Of a stretch of 64,000 bases of DNA, positions 8,702 through 18,681 are shown in pieces (the first letter of the stretch is position 1; every line of letters begins with the position of its first letter). The stretch is from positions 372,001-436,000 of the forward strand of contig JAJPGZ010000010.1 of assembly GCA_021325495.1 (NCBI GenBank), written 5' to 3'. This DNA comes from Spartobacteria bacterium (GTDB lineage Bacteria > Verrucomicrobiota > Verrucomicrobiia > Chthoniobacterales > UBA10450). Below the pieces are notes generated by a model. That model ran no database searches and was not told the DNA's origin. It worked only from the letters and a program-made list of their open reading frames with translations. The position numbers and the translations under genes are program-made.

Positions 8702-10540
8702 ATGAGAACTGACTTTGCCAGTCAGCTTTTGCAGCAGACGCCGGACGCAGTAATTGCCATATCGCTTGACGGAAGAGTGCTGCATTGGAACCGCGCAGCC
8801 GAGCTCATGTTTGGTTTCACGGCCGATGAAGCGTTGGGTCAGTTGTTGACCAAGTTGATTGTTTCGCCGGAGCGGATCGAAGAAGAGGAGCGAATTCAGC
8901 GGGAAGCGCTTGGATGCGACATCGCCGTCTACGAATCAGTGCGAAGGCGCAAAGATGGTTCGCTCGTTCACGTGAGTGTTTCAACCAAAGCAATTCGCGA
9001 GGGCAAGAACGACAGCGCTCAATATCTCATTTCGACCAAGAAAGACGTCACCCATCTCAAAGTGCAGCGCGACGCAAAATTGGTCGAAGCAAAATTTCGC
9101 GACCTGCTTGAGTCGACGCCGGATGCGATTGTGATGGTCAATGCGACCGGGCGAATCGTTCTGATCAATTCGCAAGCGGAAAAAGTTTTTGGCTACGGCA
9201 AACCGGAATTGATCGGGCACACAATTGAAATGCTGCTGCCGGAGCGATATCGGGGAGGGCACATCGGGCACCGAGGAAATTTCTTCGCACAGCCACGCAC
9301 GCGTTCGATGGGCGCGGGACTGGAACTTTACGGGTTGCGCAAGAATGGCGAGGAATTCCCGGTCGAGATCAGCCTCAGCCCGCTGGAAACCGAGGAAGGC
9401 ACGATGGTGATGAGCGCGATTCGCGACACCACTGATCGCAAGAAAGCAGAGCAAAAATTTCGCGGACTTTTGGAATCGGCGCCGGACGCAATGGTCATTG
9501 TCAATGGCGAAGGGAATATCGTTCTGGTCAATTCGCAGGCGGTAAAATTGTTTGGCTGGAAGCGCGAGGAACTTCTCGAAAACAAGATCGAGATGTTGGT
9601 GCCAGAGCGATACCGGTCCGTGCATCCGGGGCATCGCGCTGGATTTTTCGCCAAACCAAAATCGCGCGCCATGGGTGCCGGTCTGGAACTTCACGGTCTG
9701 CGCAAGGACGGCAGCGAGTTTCCGGTCGAAATCAGTCTCAGTCCGCTCGAAACCGAAGAGGGTCTTTTCGTTTCGAGCGCGATTCGCGATGTGACCGAGC
9801 GGAAGCGTTTCGAGCAAACCTTGCAGGAAAAGAACATCGAGATGGAGCGCGCCATTCTGGCGAAGGACCGGTTTCTCGCCAGCATGTCGCACGAATTGCG
9901 CACGCCGCTCAACGCCATCATCGGCTTCACTGGCACGTTACTGATGGAATTGCCCGGCCCGCTCACGGCCGAACAGCGCAAACAGCTTGAGACCGTCCGG
10001 TCGAGCGCGCGACATCAACTCTCGCTCATTAACGACTTGTTAGACCTGGCCAAGATCGAATCGGGCAAGGTTTCGCTAAAACTCGAGCCGATCGACTGTG
10101 CCGAAGTGATTAACGAAGTGGCCGAGACGTTGCGGCCATTGGCTGAGCAGAAGGGATTGAAGTTCGAAGTGAATGCCCGGGGCGAAGTAGTGACGAATAC
10201 GGACCGGCGTTCGCTCAGCCAAATCCTGATCAATCTCGTCAACAACGCGATCAAGTTTACCGCAAAAGGCAGGATCAAGATCGACATCTCCGAGGCGAAC
10301 GATGCCACCGCGATTTCGGTGAGCGACACGGGCGCGGGCATTCGGCGCGAAGATCAAGCGAAGTTGTTCGATGCGTTTTCGCGTTTGGAACACAGTTCGA
10401 GCGCGCGCGAAGAAGGAACCGGGCTCGGCCTCTACGTAAGTCAAAAACTTGCGGCTCTGCTCGGCGGCCGCATCACTTTCACGAGCGAACCGGGAAAGGG
10501 CAGCGTGTTTACGTTGTCGATCGAGCAACCGAAATCGTGA
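8702..10540 (+). CDS. Triple-PAS sensor histidine kinase
   Basis: 612 residues from the ATG at 8702. Three PAS domains (about 5-120, 130-250, 255-375) precede a HisKA domain with the phospho-acceptor His in [18 protein letters not shown] (about 400) and an HATPase with NNAIKF, DTGAGI and GTGLGLYV boxes. PAS2 and PAS3 are closely similar along their whole length (shared MGAGLELxGLRKxG and [15 protein letters not shown]), which indicates an internal tandem duplication. No membrane segment is visible. The downstream double-receiver gene overlaps by 4 bp (GTGA), so phosphotransfer to it is likely. A motif copy at 10277 is translated as KID. Confidence 0.9.
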   Translation: MRTDFASQLLQQTPDAVIAISLDGRVLHWNRAAELMFGFTADEALGQLLTKLIVSPERIEEEERIQREALGCDIAVYESVRRRKDGSLVHVSVSTKAIREGKNDSAQYLISTKKDVTHLKVQRDAKLVEAKFRDLLESTPDAIVMVNATGRIVLINSQAEKVFGYGKPELIGHTIEMLLPERYRGGHIGHRGNFFAQPRTRSMGAGLELYGLRKNGEEFPVEISLSPLETEEGTMVMSAIRDTTDRKKAEQKFRGLLESAPDAMVIVNGEGNIVLVNSQAVKLFGWKREELLENKIEMLVPERYRSVHPGHRAGFFAKPKSRAMGAGLELHGLRKDGSEFPVEISLSPLETEEGLFVSSAIRDVTERKRFEQTLQEKNIEMERAILAKDRFLASMSHELRTPLNAIIGFTGTLLMELPGPLTAEQRKQLETVRSSARHQLSLINDLLDLAKIESGKVSLKLEPIDCAEVINEVAETLRPLAEQKGLKFEVNARGEVVTNTDRRSLSQILINLVNNAIKFTAKGRIKIDISEANDATAISVSDTGAGIRREDQAKLFDAFSRLEHSSSAREEGTGLGLYVSQKLAALLGGRITFTSEPGKGSVFTLSIEQPKS

Positions 10541-11385
10541 ACCCGCAGAACCCAACGCGGATCCTGGTGATCGAAGATAATGAAACGAATCGCGCGCTCA
10601 TGACTTATTTGCTGAAAGCGTTTGGCTACGTCGCGCTGGAAGCGGACGATGGAGAGAGCGGAGTCGAAATCGCACGGCGCGAACAGCCCGACTTAATTGT
10701 TTGCGATGTTCATTTGCCGAAACTCGACGGCTACGGCGTTCTTCGGGAACTCAAGATCGACAATGCGCTCGAGAACATTCCGGTCATAGCTGTGACGGCG
10801 CTGGCGATGGTGGGCGATCGCGATCGAATTCTGGCGGCGGGATTTGACGGTTACATCAGCAAGCCGATCGCGCCGGAAAGTTTTGTTCAAGATATTGAGA
10901 AGTCTTTGGCCCCACCGCTCCGTTCCGAGACGAAACCAGAAACAACTCGTCCGACCACTCGGAGCGAGCCGGCAAGTCAAAACATCAAGGCTGCGCGCGG
11001 AACTATTCTGGCGGTCGACGACATCCAACAAAATCTCGAATTCATCCGGAGCACTTTGCAGCCGTTAGGCTATGCCGTGATGACCAGTTACAGCGTGGAA
11101 AGCGCTGTGACCTGGGCGCGCGAGCATAAGCCGGATCTCGTGCTCTCGGATTTGCATATGCATCCCGAAAACGGTTTCTCTTTGCTCGCGCGCGCGAAGG
11201 CCGAGACCGCTCTTGCGGGCATTCCGGTAGTTATTATTTCTTCGACCGCAACCGGCACGTACGACGAACGCGAATGTCTCGCGCACGGAGCGGTCCGCTT
11301 TATCCGGCGACCAATCGAGCCGGAAGCACTCATCGCGGAAATCGCAGCCATTTTAAAAGAAAACGGTCGAGGAGGTACTCCATGA
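10537..11385 (+). CDS. Double receiver-domain protein
   Basis: 282 residues with two receiver domains in tandem and no output domain. Receiver 1 (about 8-125) has VIEDNETN, the Asp in [12 protein letters not shown] and the Lys in GYISKPIAP. Receiver 2 (about 153-275) has AVDDIQQN and the Asp in [13 protein letters not shown], but RFIRRPIEP where Lys-Pro is expected, so its conserved lysine is replaced by Arg. The GTG start overlaps the kinase stop. It probably acts as a phosphorelay or adaptor partner of the kinase at 8702. A linker rich in Thr, Pro and Glu joins the two domains. Confidence 0.9.
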   Translation: MNPQNPTRILVIEDNETNRALMTYLLKAFGYVALEADDGESGVEIARREQPDLIVCDVHLPKLDGYGVLRELKIDNALENIPVIAVTALAMVGDRDRILAAGFDGYISKPIAPESFVQDIEKSLAPPLRSETKPETTRPTTRSEPASQNIKAARGTILAVDDIQQNLEFIRSTLQPLGYAVMTSYSVESAVTWAREHKPDLVLSDLHMHPENGFSLLARAKAETALAGIPVVIISSTATGTYDERECLAHGAVRFIRRPIEPEALIAEIAAILKENGRGGTP

Positions 11386-11585
11386 AGGTCTTGATGGTTG
11401 ATGTCGATCCTGCGGGCCATGCATTGATCGCAGAAAAGTTAATGGAACGCGGCTGCCGCCTTTTGGAAGTTTGCAGCGGCGAAGAGGCCTTAAAAATCGC
11501 GCACGCCGAAAAACCGGAAATAGCAATTGTCGATGTTCTAACTCCGAAACTGGACCGCGGCGAGTCGCTGGAGGACAGGAGTTGA
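11382..11585 (+). CDS. Truncated receiver domain (67 aa)
   Basis: The ATG at 11382 has a good ribosome site (GGAGG at 11371) and overlaps the previous stop. The product begins like a receiver ([16 protein letters not shown]) and contains the phospho-acceptor segment AIVDVLTPKLD. It then runs into GESLEDRS and stops, so the second half of the fold, including the conserved Thr and Lys, is missing. Residues normally following the phospho-acceptor are not found in the other forward frames. It is probably a decayed receiver; a functional mini-receiver is less likely. The stop overlaps the start of the next gene (TTGA). Confidence 0.65.
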   Translation: MKVLMVDVDPAGHALIAEKLMERGCRLLEVCSGEEALKIAHAEKPEIAIVDVLTPKLDRGESLEDRS

Positions 11586-11986
11586 AGAACAAGTCCGGGC
11601 TCTCGTCACGCGATCTTTCTCGAAAAGTCATCGAGGAGTTAGGCCGCCTTAATGCCGCGCTGGAATGGCGTCTGGCTGGATGCGCCGCGGATTTAGAAAA
11701 AACAAAGAAGAACCTTTCCGAGTTGTCGTTCGCTTTATCGCACGAATTGCGTGCACCGCTTCGGGCAATGCAAGGTTTCTCGCAAATTTTGCGGCAAGAT
11801 CACGGCTCAACGTTGCCGCCGTCGATCGTGCAATACTTGCGCACAATTGAGGAGGAGGCACGTCGGACCGCCGCTTTGATCGACAAGTTGCTCGAGACGT
11901 CGGAGCGATTCGTTAGTCCGCGCGGCTCTTCTTTCACAGTTCATTTTCCGAGCGATGGCGCTCGAAGCGATGGAGGCAAAAATTGA
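11582..11986 (+). CDS. HisKA-only protein, apparently a histidine kinase lacking its ATPase domain
   Basis: 134 residues from TTG at 11582, with GGAGG at 11570 and a TTGA overlap with the receiver fragment. A coiled N-terminus leads into a HisKA domain with phospho-acceptor His (LSFALSHELRAPLRAMQGF) and the second dimerisation helix (EEEARRTAALIDKLLETSER). The product then ends FVSPRGSSFTVHFPSDGA. GSSFTVHFP matches the usual final strand of an HATPase domain, so the ATP-binding core seems to have been deleted in frame. As it stands it can be phosphorylated but not autophosphorylate. The stop overlaps the next start (TTGA). Confidence 0.7.
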   Translation: MKNKSGLSSRDLSRKVIEELGRLNAALEWRLAGCAADLEKTKKNLSELSFALSHELRAPLRAMQGFSQILRQDHGSTLPPSIVQYLRTIEEEARRTAALIDKLLETSERFVSPRGSSFTVHFPSDGARSDGGKN

Positions 11987-14900
11987 CGACGATCCTGATC
12001 ATCGACGATCACGCCGAAAACCGCGAGGTCCTCATCGCGATGCTGACCCATCGCGGATACCGTCTTTTGCAGGCAAGCGGTGGCGACGAAGGCCTAGCGA
12101 TCGCGCATGATGAGAAACCGGACCTGATTATCGCGGATGTGCTCATGCCGAAGATGGATGGATTCGAGTTCGTTAGGCGATTGCGCGCCGATCCGAAAGT
12201 CGCCCGCAGCAAAGTAATTTTTTACACGGCCAGCTACATCGAAGACGAATCGCGCGCTCTGGCAAAGGCTTGCGGGGTCGACCTGATGATCATTAAACCA
12301 GCCGAACCGGAGCTGGTCCTGAAGACTGTCGATCTTGCACTCGGGACAAAAGCCCGCGCGATCAAAATGCCGGAACACGAGTTTGAGCGCGACCATCTGC
12401 GGCTGGTTAACGACAAACTCGCGCAAAAAGTCGAGGAACTGGATCTGCTCGCGCAAAAACTTCAACAGGAAGTGACCGACCGCAAAGCCGCGCAGGAAAC
12501 GCTGGAGCGACTAAAGCAACACCACGAGTTGATCCTCAATTCCGCCGGTGAAGGAATTCACGGTCTCAATCTCAAGGGCGAGATCATTTTCGAAAATCCG
12601 ACAGCTTGCGAGTTGTTAGGCTGGAAAGCGGACGAGATCCTGGGAAAGCCGGCGCATGTCACCATCCATCACAGTCACGCCGATGGCAGCGATTATCCCC
12701 TCGAGGAATGTCCGATTTACGCGAGCATGCGCGACGGGGCGACGCGACGTGTGACTAACGACGTCTTCTGGCGGAAGGAGGGAACTTGTTTCCGCGTCGA
12801 TTACGTTTCAGCGCCGATGAAAGATCGACATGGTGAGATCACCGGCACCATCGTCACCTTCAAAGACATTACCGAACAGTTCGCGGCCGAAGCGCGCCTG
12901 AAACTGCACGAGCAACAGTACCGGTTGCTCTTCGAAACGAATCCGAATCCGATGTGGGTCTTTGACGCGGCCACCTTGCAGATCCTGGCGGTGAACGACG
13001 ACGCGGTGAAACAATACGGCTTTTCGCGCGAGGAATTTCTCGCTCTCAGTTTGCCGGACCTCCGACCGGCCGGCGAAGTTCAGCAACTGAATCAATCGCT
13101 GTCCGGCCCGCGCGCGCCGGCGCATTTCAGCGGCGAATTCCATCACATCCGCAAAGATGGGGCCGTCATCACGGTTGAAGTTTACTCGAGCCCGCTCATC
13201 TGGAACGGCGTCGCGGCGCGGATGGTCACCGCCATTGATGTGACGCAACGACGAGGTATCGAAGCCGAACTGCGCGCGACGCACGGGCGCTTGCGCGAAT
13301 TGCTCGCGCATACGCCGGCGGTCATTTATTCCCTCGCGATCGAAGGCGAAAACGTGCGGCCGGTTTTCGTGAGCGAAAACATGGAGCGTTTGCTTGGCGT
13401 GACCGCGGATAAAGCTACCAGCTTCGAATGGTGGCTCGACAGCTTGCACCCCGAGGATCGCGATCGCGCTGTCGATGTTCTGAAGAAATCTTCATCGAGT
13501 GAAGGTTACTCGATGCGCTACCGCATTCGGCACCACGACGGCAGCTATCATTGGATTGAGGACAACAGTCGCCTCATTCGCGATGCCGATGGCCAGCCGA
13601 AAGAACTGGTCGGCGTTTGGACGGATGTGACCGAGCGCAAAAAAACCGAAGAACGTTTACGCGAGCAAGCTGAGATCATCGACGGCGCACAGGACGCGAT
13701 TTTCATCCGCAATTACGGCGACATGCGGATCACGTTTTGGAATAAAGCGGCCGAACGTTTGTATGGATGGGGCGCGGAAGAAGTGCTCGGCCGCACCGAT
13801 GTGACGACATTGGCCGATCCGGAACAGGCCAACACTATCATGTCGATCTTGCATAACACCGATGAGTTCCGCGGTGAGGTCAAGCAGCTGAGCAAAGATG
13901 GCAAAGAGTTGATCACGCAAGCGCGCGTCACGCTCGTGCGCAATGCCGACGGCACGGCGCGCTCGGTCCTGATCATTTGCACCGACATCACGGAACAGAA
14001 AAAACTCGAGACGCAATTATTGCGCGCGCAAAGACTGGAAAGCATCGGCACTCTCGCCAGCGGCGTGGCGCATGATCTGAACAATATCATCACGCCGATC
14101 CTCGTCTGCGCGGAAACTTTGCGCGACGATTTGTCCGCGGAAGATCGACAATCGGCCATTAACCTTATCGATCAAAGCGCGCGGCGAGGCGCGAGCGTGG
14201 TCAAACAGGTGTTAACTTTTGCGCGCGGCATCGAAGGCAAACGGGTCGTGATTAATCCGCGTCACCTGCTCGAGGAGACTGTCGACATTTCGCGTCGCAC
14301 GTTTCCAAAATCGATCGAACTCAGGACGCATTATCCGGAAGACCTTTGGTCGATCGAAGGCGATCCGACGCAATTGCACCGGGTCTTGCTCAATCTTTCA
14401 GTGAACGCGCGCGACGCCATGCCTAACGGCGGTTCGATCGTCTTCGCGGCGGAGAATGTCGATCTTGATGAAAGTTATGCCGCGACCATGCCGGGCGCGA
14501 AAAAGGGACCACATGTTCTCTTGCGCGCGACCGACACCGGCACGGGAATGTCGCGCGCGACCGCGGAGAAAATCTTCGATCCCTTTTTTACCACGAAGGA
14601 AGTGGGCAAAGGCACTGGCCTCGGTCTTTCCACCGCGCTCGGCATCGTGAAAAGCCACGGCGGATTTTTGTCCGTCTCCAGCGAACTGGGTCGCGGCACA
14701 ACCTTTCGGATTTATCTGCCGGCGGTGGACGCGGAGACCGCGCACGTTCAACCCGCAGGCCCGAAGCTTATGAAAGGAAATAACGAGTTGGTCTTAATCG
14801 TCGATGACGAAGAGATGGTGCGCGAGGTGACGAAAAAAACCTTGGAGAAAAACAACTATCGCTGTCTCGAAGCGAAGGATGGGCCGGAAGCGCTCGCGAT

Positions 14901-15153
14901 TTTTGCGCAACAGATGGACGCAATCGCGCTTGTCTTTTCCGACCTGACGCTGCCGCACATGGATGGAATCACCCTTGTGCGAGCCGCCAGGAAAATGAAA
15001 CCGAACATGCCGATTATTGTTTCCAGCGGGCAAGGCGAGCCGGCCGGAATGGGCGAATTGCAGGCGCTCGGCGGAACTAATTTCCTGCCGAAGCCGTACG
15101 ATACCGGCAAACTGCTCGCGGCCGTGCACGAAGCTCTGGCCGCGCGCCGCTGA
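11983..15153 (+). CDS. Hybrid sensor histidine kinase: REC-PAS(x4)-HisKA-HATPase-REC
   Basis: 1056 residues from TTG at 11983, coupled to the previous gene by TTGA. An N-terminal receiver (ILIIDDHAENRE, ADVLMPKMDGFE, IIKPAEP) is followed by a coiled coil and about four PAS segments (roughly 175-290, 300-415, 425-545, 555-670). Next come a HisKA with His in TLASGVAHDLNNIITPIL and an HATPase with DTGTGM and GTGLGLST. A C-terminal receiver has VDDEEMVRE, SDLTLPHMDG and FLPKPYDTG. Both receiver phospho-acceptors are intact. The AHDLNN type of His box is typical of PAS hybrid kinases. There is no membrane segment. It closes the signalling block at 5087-15153. Confidence 0.9.
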   Translation: MTTILIIDDHAENREVLIAMLTHRGYRLLQASGGDEGLAIAHDEKPDLIIADVLMPKMDGFEFVRRLRADPKVARSKVIFYTASYIEDESRALAKACGVDLMIIKPAEPELVLKTVDLALGTKARAIKMPEHEFERDHLRLVNDKLAQKVEELDLLAQKLQQEVTDRKAAQETLERLKQHHELILNSAGEGIHGLNLKGEIIFENPTACELLGWKADEILGKPAHVTIHHSHADGSDYPLEECPIYASMRDGATRRVTNDVFWRKEGTCFRVDYVSAPMKDRHGEITGTIVTFKDITEQFAAEARLKLHEQQYRLLFETNPNPMWVFDAATLQILAVNDDAVKQYGFSREEFLALSLPDLRPAGEVQQLNQSLSGPRAPAHFSGEFHHIRKDGAVITVEVYSSPLIWNGVAARMVTAIDVTQRRGIEAELRATHGRLRELLAHTPAVIYSLAIEGENVRPVFVSENMERLLGVTADKATSFEWWLDSLHPEDRDRAVDVLKKSSSSEGYSMRYRIRHHDGSYHWIEDNSRLIRDADGQPKELVGVWTDVTERKKTEERLREQAEIIDGAQDAIFIRNYGDMRITFWNKAAERLYGWGAEEVLGRTDVTTLADPEQANTIMSILHNTDEFRGEVKQLSKDGKELITQARVTLVRNADGTARSVLIICTDITEQKKLETQLLRAQRLESIGTLASGVAHDLNNIITPILVCAETLRDDLSAEDRQSAINLIDQSARRGASVVKQVLTFARGIEGKRVVINPRHLLEETVDISRRTFPKSIELRTHYPEDLWSIEGDPTQLHRVLLNLSVNARDAMPNGGSIVFAAENVDLDESYAATMPGAKKGPHVLLRATDTGTGMSRATAEKIFDPFFTTKEVGKGTGLGLSTALGIVKSHGGFLSVSSELGRGTTFRIYLPAVDAETAHVQPAGPKLMKGNNELVLIVDDEEMVREVTKKTLEKNNYRCLEAKDGPEALAIFAQQMDAIALVFSDLTLPHMDGITLVRAARKMKPNMPIIVSSGQGEPAGMGELQALGGTNFLPKPYDTGKLLAAVHEALAARR

Positions 15154-15211
15154 AAACGCTACGCATTCTCATCGCCTTCGATCACAGCTCACGAATTCGC
15201 AGTTTAAGAGA

Positions 15212-15297
15212 TGCCGATGGCGGGACTCGAACCCACACGGGCCTTTTAAGCCCAACGGATTTTAAGTCCGTTGCGTCTGCCATTTCGCCACATCGGC
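15212..15297 (-). tRNA. tRNA-Leu (anticodon UAA)
   Basis: On the minus strand the sequence folds as a class II tRNA. The acceptor stem GCCGATG pairs with CATCGGC, with A as discriminator. There is a D-loop and an anticodon loop CTTAAAA (anticodon TAA at 15262-15264). A long variable arm and a T-arm with GTTCGAGTC follow. The long variable arm and UAA anticodon identify leucine. CCA is not encoded. It reads UUA codons, the codon contained in the TCGTTAGGC motif in one frame. Confidence 0.95.
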
Positions 15298-15402
15298 GCT
15301 GCGCGCCTGATTTTAATCACGAACCGCCGCGCAAACAAACTTAAGATCGACATCTACTCCTCGCGCGACTTAATCTCACAGCGCCCGCCCGGCCTAACGA
15401 CG

Positions 15403-16431
15403 ATGCCGACGAAACGCAAAAAGAAATCAGCGCGTCGCGTCCCCGCTCCCGCGAAAAAGCGGCCGGCGAAAATTCTTTTCCATGTCGAAGGAAAAATGTC
15501 GACCTTTGGCGGCCCGAACGATCACGGCATGAGTCCGAGCGAAGGACTCGCGCTCTTCGAACCGGGCGATCTTAACGATCCAAGATACGCCGACCTGTTT
15601 TTGCCCGCGCCGCCGCCGGGCACGAGCGGTCTCGGCCGCCGGCTCAATCCCGACAAGTATTATTTCGCCTGTCGATGGAATTACAACGAAACGTCGCGCG
15701 AATTATTGCGGCGCAGTCTCGCCCGCGTCGAAAATCCACAGAACGGACTCGCGGCCGATGCGCGTCCGGTTGATTGGGGGCCTAACGAAGACACGGCGCG
15801 CGTGGCCGATCTTTCGCCCGGTCTGGCCGCGGCGTTGAAATTAAACACTGACGATTTGGTCAGCATTACGATTGCAGCGGAGCCCGCGGTCGCGGCCGGC
15901 ACGAAGAAAGCCGCGCTCGTTAGGCGCGCGGGGCATGGCAGCAGCAATCCGAATCTCAAACCGCCGATCAAGGAATTCATCGAGAGTCCGTTCCACTCCG
16001 CGCGCAATGGCGGCAAGATCGACAAGGTAGTCTTGCATTGCACCGAATCGTCTTTGCCGAGCACGTTGCGCGAATTTCAAACCGGCACCCGTCAGGTCTC
16101 GGCCCATTACGTCATCGATCGCAATGGCGACATTTATCAAATGGTACGCGACAGCGAGCGCGCGAACCATTGCATGGGCGCGAATGAAAACTCGATCGGC
16201 ATCGAGCATGTCGGAGGCGAAACCGATGCGCTTGCCGCGGCGCAGGCCAAAGCGTCCGCCAGTTTGATCCGCTGGTTGCTCGCGCAATACGACATTCCGC
16301 GCACGAATGTTTTCGGTCACGACTTTACTCCCGGTTACAGCCGGCCGGGCGGCACGAGCTGCCCCGATAAACTTTTCGGCGCCGCCCATTCGCAGGCGAC
16401 CATCGCCGCCTGGGTCGAAGCAAACGTGTGA
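15403..16431 (+). CDS. N-acetylmuramoyl-L-alanine amidase (Amidase_2 domain)
   Basis: 342 residues from ATG at 15403; a longer open frame would run through the tRNA and is rejected. A Lys/Arg/Pro-rich N-terminus is followed by an uncharacterised region (about 20-195). The amidase domain (about 200-340) starts with KVVLHCTESSLPS and contains SAHYVIDRNGDIYQMV, NSIGIEHVGG and FGHDFTP. These supply the His ligands and Glu expected of zinc amidases that cleave the lactyl-peptide bond of peptidoglycan. The start codon follows a GCCTAACGA motif. The stop overlaps the patatin gene start. No signal peptide is evident, so export is uncertain. Confidence 0.85.
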   Translation: MPTKRKKKSARRVPAPAKKRPAKILFHVEGKMSTFGGPNDHGMSPSEGLALFEPGDLNDPRYADLFLPAPPPGTSGLGRRLNPDKYYFACRWNYNETSRELLRRSLARVENPQNGLAADARPVDWGPNEDTARVADLSPGLAAALKLNTDDLVSITIAAEPAVAAGTKKAALVRRAGHGSSNPNLKPPIKEFIESPFHSARNGGKIDKVVLHCTESSLPSTLREFQTGTRQVSAHYVIDRNGDIYQMVRDSERANHCMGANENSIGIEHVGGETDALAAAQAKASASLIRWLLAQYDIPRTNVFGHDFTPGYSRPGGTSCPDKLFGAAHSQATIAAWVEANV

Positions 16432-18659
16432 TCTGGATCGCGATTGTTTTCGCCGCGGTCATCGGTTTTCTCCTCTATCGCCGCGATATTTTTTGGCAGT
16501 TGCTCGACGTTTATCACGAGCTGAAGCCGTGTCGCTTTAGCGTTATCGTCGCGCTGCTCGGCGCGTTCGTGTTTCTAAAAAACGAACAGGGAACGGAAGT
16601 GCTGCGCGCGCTGGCCGAGCGCGGCGAATTGACCGGGGCGACCAACGTGCTTCGCCTAACGAGCTTCGCGATTGCGCTCCTGGCGTGGTCGCTCGCGAGC
16701 TGGTACTCCGCGCGTGTCCTGTTGGATTTCGATTTTCAAACCGCCCGCGCGCGATATGTCGATCTTACGCCGAAGTGGCGGCGCATTCATCGTTTCCTGC
16801 GCCGCAATGTGCCGCGGCTGCTCGGCGCACTGCCATTGTTCATCGTCGGCTTGAGTTTGCTGCGCACGCGCGCGAGTTACGAAGACAATCCGCCGCGCAT
16901 GCTGACAATTCTCGGCTGGCTCGCGCTGATCGGCGGCGCGATCTTGTGGCTGCTGTTTAAATTGCGCCGGCGTTTTCTGCACAGCCCGGCCGAGGCGAAA
17001 AAATATTCCGGGCTTAAACAAATGCACCGGCTCAGCCGCGGCGCGCTGGTGACGATGTCGATCTTGTCCATCGCGCTGGCGCTGTTTTTCGTTTTCAATC
17101 CGATTCGCTTCGCGGGAAATCTCGGCACCGGAGCTGTGCTCGGATTCGCCGCCGCATGCTGGGTCTTCTGGGGCAGCGTGCTCGTTTATCTCGGCGCTTT
17201 GCATCGTTTGCCGGCACTTACTTTGATTGTGGCCTGGGTCGCGATTTGCAGCCTAACGAATGACAACCACGACATTCGTACGATTTCGCGGCCCGTTCCG
17301 TTCCAACGTCCGCAGTTGATCGACGCCTTGCGCGCCTGGCACGACCAAGTCGTGAAAAAATATCCGGCGCGCCCCGTTCATCCGCTCTTCATCGTCGCGA
17401 CGGAAGGCGGCGGAATTCGCGCGGCCTATTGGACCGCCGCCGTGCTCGGTTCCATGCAGGACACGGAGCCTTCGTTCGCCGATCATGTCTTTGCCATCAG
17501 CGGCGTCTCCGGCGGAAGTGTCGGCGCGAGCGTGTTCGCCGCGCTCCTGGCCGATGGAACGCAAAACGATTTCGCCAAACGCGCCGAAGAGATGTTAGGC
17601 CGCGATTTTCTCTCGCCCGCCGTCGCGGCCATGTTGTACCCGGATTTTTTGCAGCGACTTTGGCCGTGGCCATATCCATTTCTGGACCGCGGCCATTGGC
17701 TCGAAGAAAGTTGGGAGCAAGCGGGGAAAACGTCGATCGGCAACGACCGCTTCCGCGCGCCGTTCTTCGATTTGTGGACAACGAATCGCGCTTACGTGCC
17801 GGCGTTGTTTCTCAACGGCACGTCGGTTGAATCGGGCAACCGCATCATCGTTTCGAATATCGTGGTCGATGAGAAAAACTTTTTCGATGCCGAAGATGCG
17901 ACGCGGAAACTTTTGCCGGAAGCCGAGCAGGAGGACGAATCCAAGCGCACGAATGCGATTGTCGATCTTCCATTAAGCACCGCGGCGCATTTTAGCGCGC
18001 GCTTCACTTACGTTAGTCCGGCCGGCCGATTCGCCAGTGACGGGACGCATGAAGTCGATGGCGGCTATTTCGAAAACTCCGGCGCGGCCACCGCTCTCGA
18101 CGTTCTGCGGCAGGTGATGGATGCGATCAACGACCCGAACAATCATTTCGCCGACGTCGCGCCGAAGATCATCATGATTAGCAATGATCCGTTAAGCGCG
18201 GCGTTCGCTCCGCAAAGCGAAACGGAATCGCCCGCGACAAAGGCGGAACAGGCGAAGAGCGAACCGGGAACATTCCTCGAGGACGCGCTCGCGCCTGTTT
18301 ACGCGTTGCTCAATTCGCGCGAAGCCCGCGGCACCTACGCGCAACGCGCGATCGTGCGCGCACTGGAAAGTTTTTACCAAAACGCACATGTCGATCTTAG
18401 CACGGTCGGGCCGACGAAAGTTTATGTTTTCCGTCTCGCGCCGGCGAAGGTGCCATTGCCGCTCGGCTGGATGCTATCGAATCGCGCCGCGAACGCCATG
18501 CAGCAGCAACTTTGTGACGAAGGCAAATCGGACAAGACCGAGATCGAGACCTGGAACAAACAGATGCGCGAACAAATTATTTTCTCGCTCCTCGGTCACG
18601 CCTCGCCCTCCGATCCGTGCGCGCCGGCCCCACATCCAAACACCGCCTCCGCGCCGTAA
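16428..18659 (+). CDS. Membrane-anchored patatin-like phospholipase
   Basis: 743 residues. The N-terminal third has about five to six hydrophobic segments (first at residues 1-17, last near 260). The catalytic part has the patatin oxyanion motif EGGGIRAAYW (about 325-335), the nucleophile elbow SGVSGGSVG (GxSxG) and the catalytic Asp in DGTHEVDGGYFENSG. The GTG start at 16428 overlaps the amidase stop. Patatins are Ser-Asp dyad acyl hydrolases; the membrane domain suggests action on membrane lipids, but this is inference. Four motif copies lie within the gene, mostly translated as VDL. Confidence 0.85.
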   Translation: MIWIAIVFAAVIGFLLYRRDIFWQLLDVYHELKPCRFSVIVALLGAFVFLKNEQGTEVLRALAERGELTGATNVLRLTSFAIALLAWSLASWYSARVLLDFDFQTARARYVDLTPKWRRIHRFLRRNVPRLLGALPLFIVGLSLLRTRASYEDNPPRMLTILGWLALIGGAILWLLFKLRRRFLHSPAEAKKYSGLKQMHRLSRGALVTMSILSIALALFFVFNPIRFAGNLGTGAVLGFAAACWVFWGSVLVYLGALHRLPALTLIVAWVAICSLTNDNHDIRTISRPVPFQRPQLIDALRAWHDQVVKKYPARPVHPLFIVATEGGGIRAAYWTAAVLGSMQDTEPSFADHVFAISGVSGGSVGASVFAALLADGTQNDFAKRAEEMLGRDFLSPAVAAMLYPDFLQRLWPWPYPFLDRGHWLEESWEQAGKTSIGNDRFRAPFFDLWTTNRAYVPALFLNGTSVESGNRIIVSNIVVDEKNFFDAEDATRKLLPEAEQEDESKRTNAIVDLPLSTAAHFSARFTYVSPAGRFASDGTHEVDGGYFENSGAATALDVLRQVMDAINDPNNHFADVAPKIIMISNDPLSAAFAPQSETESPATKAEQAKSEPGTFLEDALAPVYALLNSREARGTYAQRAIVRALESFYQNAHVDLSTVGPTKVYVFRLAPAKVPLPLGWMLSNRAANAMQQQLCDEGKSDKTEIETWNKQMREQIIFSLLGHASPSDPCAPAPHPNTASAP

Positions 18660-18666
18660 CCTATAT

Positions 18667-18673
18667 AGGAGGT
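18667..18673 (+). promoter_or_regulatory. Strong Shine-Dalgarno site for the PfpI-family gene
   Basis: AGGAGGT lies 8 bp before the ATG at 18682. It is one of the few near-perfect ribosome sites in the window and suggests high expression. Confidence 0.7.
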
Positions 18674-18681
18674 AAAATCTT

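Noticed and set aside
15271-15402. Amidase start upstream, overlapping tRNA-Leu
   Set aside because: The extra residues are the antisense of the tRNA and resemble nothing; ATG 15403 is adequate.
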